A DNA stretch of 7,457 bases from contig CAYWNA010000422.1 of assembly GCA_964459305.1 (NCBI GenBank), positions 1-7,457 of the forward strand, written 5' to 3'. Position numbers and translations under genes: made by a program. Each line of letters opens with the position of its first letter. Position 1 is the stretch's first letter. Below the pieces are notes generated by a model. That model did no database searches, had not been told where the DNA came from, and was given only the letters and a program-made list of their open reading frames with translations. Positions 6,571-7,457 of this stretch are shown here, piece by piece. The stretch comes from CAYWNA01 sp964459305 (GTDB taxonomy: Bacteria; Planctomycetota; Planctomycetia; Pirellulales; Pirellulaceae).

Positions 6571-6630
6571 TGTGCGCCCCCATGGTAGGTGGTGTGGGGC
6601 TTGGGCGGGCGACCGCCCCGGCTACCTGAT
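6560..6630 (+). ncRNA. Group II intron domains V and VI
   Basis: Domain V has a lower helix of eight pairs (6562-6569 with 6586-6593, including one G-T). A two-base bulge GG (6584-6585) follows on the 3' side. An upper five-position helix (6570-6574 with 6579-6583, one T/C mismatch) carries a four-base loop. This is the diagnostic shape of the catalytic hairpin. Domain VI contains GGGCGG (6603-6608) paired with CCGCCC around a GCGA tetraloop, and an unpaired A6624 placed like the branch-point adenosine, seven bases from the proposed intron end. The conserved ending CTACCTGAT supports the 3' boundary. With most of domain I missing, self-splicing is not expected. Confidence 0.8.
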
Positions 6631-6659
6631 TTATTTTGCGTTCACGGTGCAGGGCAATA

Positions 6660-7193
6660 TCACCATATTCGAATCCAATCTGCAAGATGCCGCAATACTC
6701 CAGTCACCACCAATCCATTTGTCGGATAGACCATTTCCATTACCGTCGGTCTTGATTGATAGCTTTGGTCTTCGAGTTCCATTGCGGAGAAGATGAGCCG
6801 TTCCGCCACTTGGATTCTGCCGACGTTCGTGCCCCCTTCATCCGGAGTCATGCCGCCGATGAGGATATCCCCGTGGTGTTCCGGTTGTCCAAGTGGCTGC
6901 CAGGAAGCGACGACGTGACGGACGCCAGCGTTGTCGACAAAACTGACGCCGTATGTTCCGCCATCCCAGACATAGAACGACTCGACGGTTTCAGGTTCAA
7001 TTGGTAACTGGACTGTCGTGCCAACGAGATCGAGCGTTCCTGGACTTTGCACGTCGATTCTTCGTGGCGCCGTCAGCCGAGCGTTCCACAACTTTGGCGC
7101 GAATGCGACGGCCAGGGCCGTGATTGTGAGAACGCCAAGTGCCCGACGCAATGTGAACTGGAAACGACGATGGATCTTCTTCGTTTCGTTCAA
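6660..7193 (-). CDS. Small single-pass membrane protein of unknown function, 177 aa
   Basis: I do not recognise a characterised family. The N-terminus is basic (N-E-T-K-K-I-H-R-R-F-Q-F-T-L-R-R) and leads into one hydrophobic helix at about residues 18-33. The remaining ~140 residues would face the periplasm or outside. The F-Q-F-T-L-R-R lead followed by a membrane helix is common in small planctomycete proteins that lack known function. The soluble part is rich in beta-type sequence with no catalytic motif or cysteine pair. The best start is TTG at 7193, with AAAGG upstream. The frame is open back to about 7352, but that part overlaps an inverted repeat and the next intron, and no better start with a ribosome-binding site is seen. 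The gene is enclosed by two intron copies in the opposite orientation. Confidence 0.55.
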   Translation of the reverse strand: MNETKKIHRRFQFTLRRALGVLTITALAVAFAPKLWNARLTAPRRIDVQSPGTLDLVGTTVQLPIEPETVESFYVWDGGTYGVSFVDNAGVRHVVASWQPLGQPEHHGDILIGGMTPDEGGTNVGRIQVAERLIFSAMELEDQSYQSRPTVMEMVYPTNGLVVTGVLRHLADWIRIW

Positions 7194-7250
7194 TGACGGC
7201 CTTTGCGGTTGGGCCGATTCAGCGAGCAAAATAAAAACGACCAAGCTAAC

Positions 7251-7314
7251 CCGGCGGGAATGGCGCCGAGTGACGTCGAATTCACCCTGAAGCCCGACCG
7301 CCATTCCCGCTCGG
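7251..7314. repeat. Inverted repeat 3, 12-bp perfect arms extended by 3 bp
   Basis: GCGGGAATGGCG (7254-7265) is repeated as its exact reverse complement at 7299-7310. With one bulged T (7311) the outer CCG/CGG (7251-7253/7312-7314) also pair, giving 15 base pairs around a 33-base centre. It lies about 60 to 120 bases upstream of the TTG start of the small membrane protein and just before intron copy B. It may be an operator or a further dispersed palindrome. There is no T-tract, so it is not a typical terminator. Confidence 0.75.
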
Positions 7315-7326
7315 CTGTACGCCCGA

Positions 7327-7457
7327 CATGGGCGTGAACTTGTGGGGTGCAAGTCCCCTGTACAATTCGGGAAGTCTCAAGGAGGGCAGTATACCAAATG
7401 TAACTCTGATCGACAAAAGTACTAGGTGAAGGCAACTGCGGATGGCCGTGGAGAGGA
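7327..7457 (+). mobile_element. 5' end of a second group II intron (copy B), cut by the window edge
   Basis: The sequence is clearly related to 6215-6340 in the same orientation. 7418-7442 matches 6301-6325 at 24 of 25 bases, and GGCAGTATACCAA is shared. The leading hairpin GGGG-TGCAAGT-CCCC (7344-7358) aligns with AGGG-TGAAAGT-CCCT in copy A. Its first pair changes from A-T to G-C, a compensatory change supporting a folded RNA. Similarity begins near the CATG at 7327-7330. Flanks upstream differ between copies, so this marks the element border. Whether this copy carries a complete maturase cannot be seen. Confidence 0.68.
7388..7416 (-). promoter_or_regulatory. Promoter-like motif on the antisense strand of intron copy B
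   Basis: On the minus strand: TTGTCG (7416-7411), a 17-base spacer, and TATACT (7393-7388) preceded by TGG. This is the same layout as in copy A, with a diverged -35-like hexamer. It points toward the small membrane protein gene, whose start is about 185 bases beyond the expected transcription start, past inverted repeat 3. Activity is inferred from the sequence pattern only. Confidence 0.28.

Larger units (their letters stand above)
6215..6630 (+). mobile_element. Internally deleted group II intron (copy A)
   Basis: A bacterial group II intron reduced to about 0.4 kb. The first ~115 bases look like the start of the ribozyme. They share a hairpin (6228-6231/6239-6242 around TGAAAGT) and the block AGTACTAGG-GAAGGCAACTGCGGA (6301-6325) with the second copy at 7327. 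Then, without the rest of domain I, domains II-III or most of the reverse transcriptase, comes the C-terminal end of the maturase, followed by domain V and domain VI. An intact element would be expected to be around 2 kb, so well over 1 kb is missing. The 3' end is placed after CTACCTGAT by the usual ...GAT ending. The 5' end is approximate: a classical GTGYG start is not seen. It lies antisense to metF, directly against its start codon. Confidence 0.78.

Overview
The window looks like a chromosomal segment of a planctomycete, probably Pirellulales-like. The clues are the small membrane protein with an N-terminal R-R-F-Q-F-T-L-R-R signature before one transmembrane helix, the GC-rich coding sequence, the palindromic intergenic elements that begin AACCCGAAGC, and the mix of a PilZ protein, DASS transporter, malic enzyme and MetF. 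This assignment is inference; no marker gene settles it.

Layout. 1-46 is the 3' part of a tRNA-Cys(GCA), followed by an intrinsic terminator. Converging on it is a minus-strand PilZ-domain gene (113-601). 602-1012 is intergenic, with an imperfect direct repeat and a 20-bp-arm palindrome. An SDR dehydrogenase (1013-1795, +) converges with a DASS/SLC13 anion transporter (1797-3215, -) with a single base between them. The transporter is divergent from an NAD-type malic enzyme (3524-5245, +), and the gap holds a perfect 33-bp-arm palindrome. The malic enzyme converges with a short-form MetF (5260-6213, -).

From about 6215 the region is mobile-element territory. A shrunken group II intron (6215-6630, +) joins a piece of domain I to the last ~65 codons of the maturase and a recognisable domain V/VI. 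Then comes a minus-strand small membrane protein (6660-7193). The 5' end of a second, related intron in the same orientation starts near 7327 and runs off the window.

How the genes could work together. The transporter could import di- or tricarboxylates, and the malic enzyme would turn malate into pyruvate, CO2 and NADH. MetF supplies 5-methyl-tetrahydrofolate. The SDR could act in sugar-acid metabolism. Apart from the transporter/malic enzyme pair, I see no operon or pathway cluster.

No clearly new defence, secretion or biosynthetic system is visible. The most interesting signals are the palindromic family, the miniaturised intron, and a promoter-like motif conserved on the antisense strand of both introns that points at the gene upstream of each.
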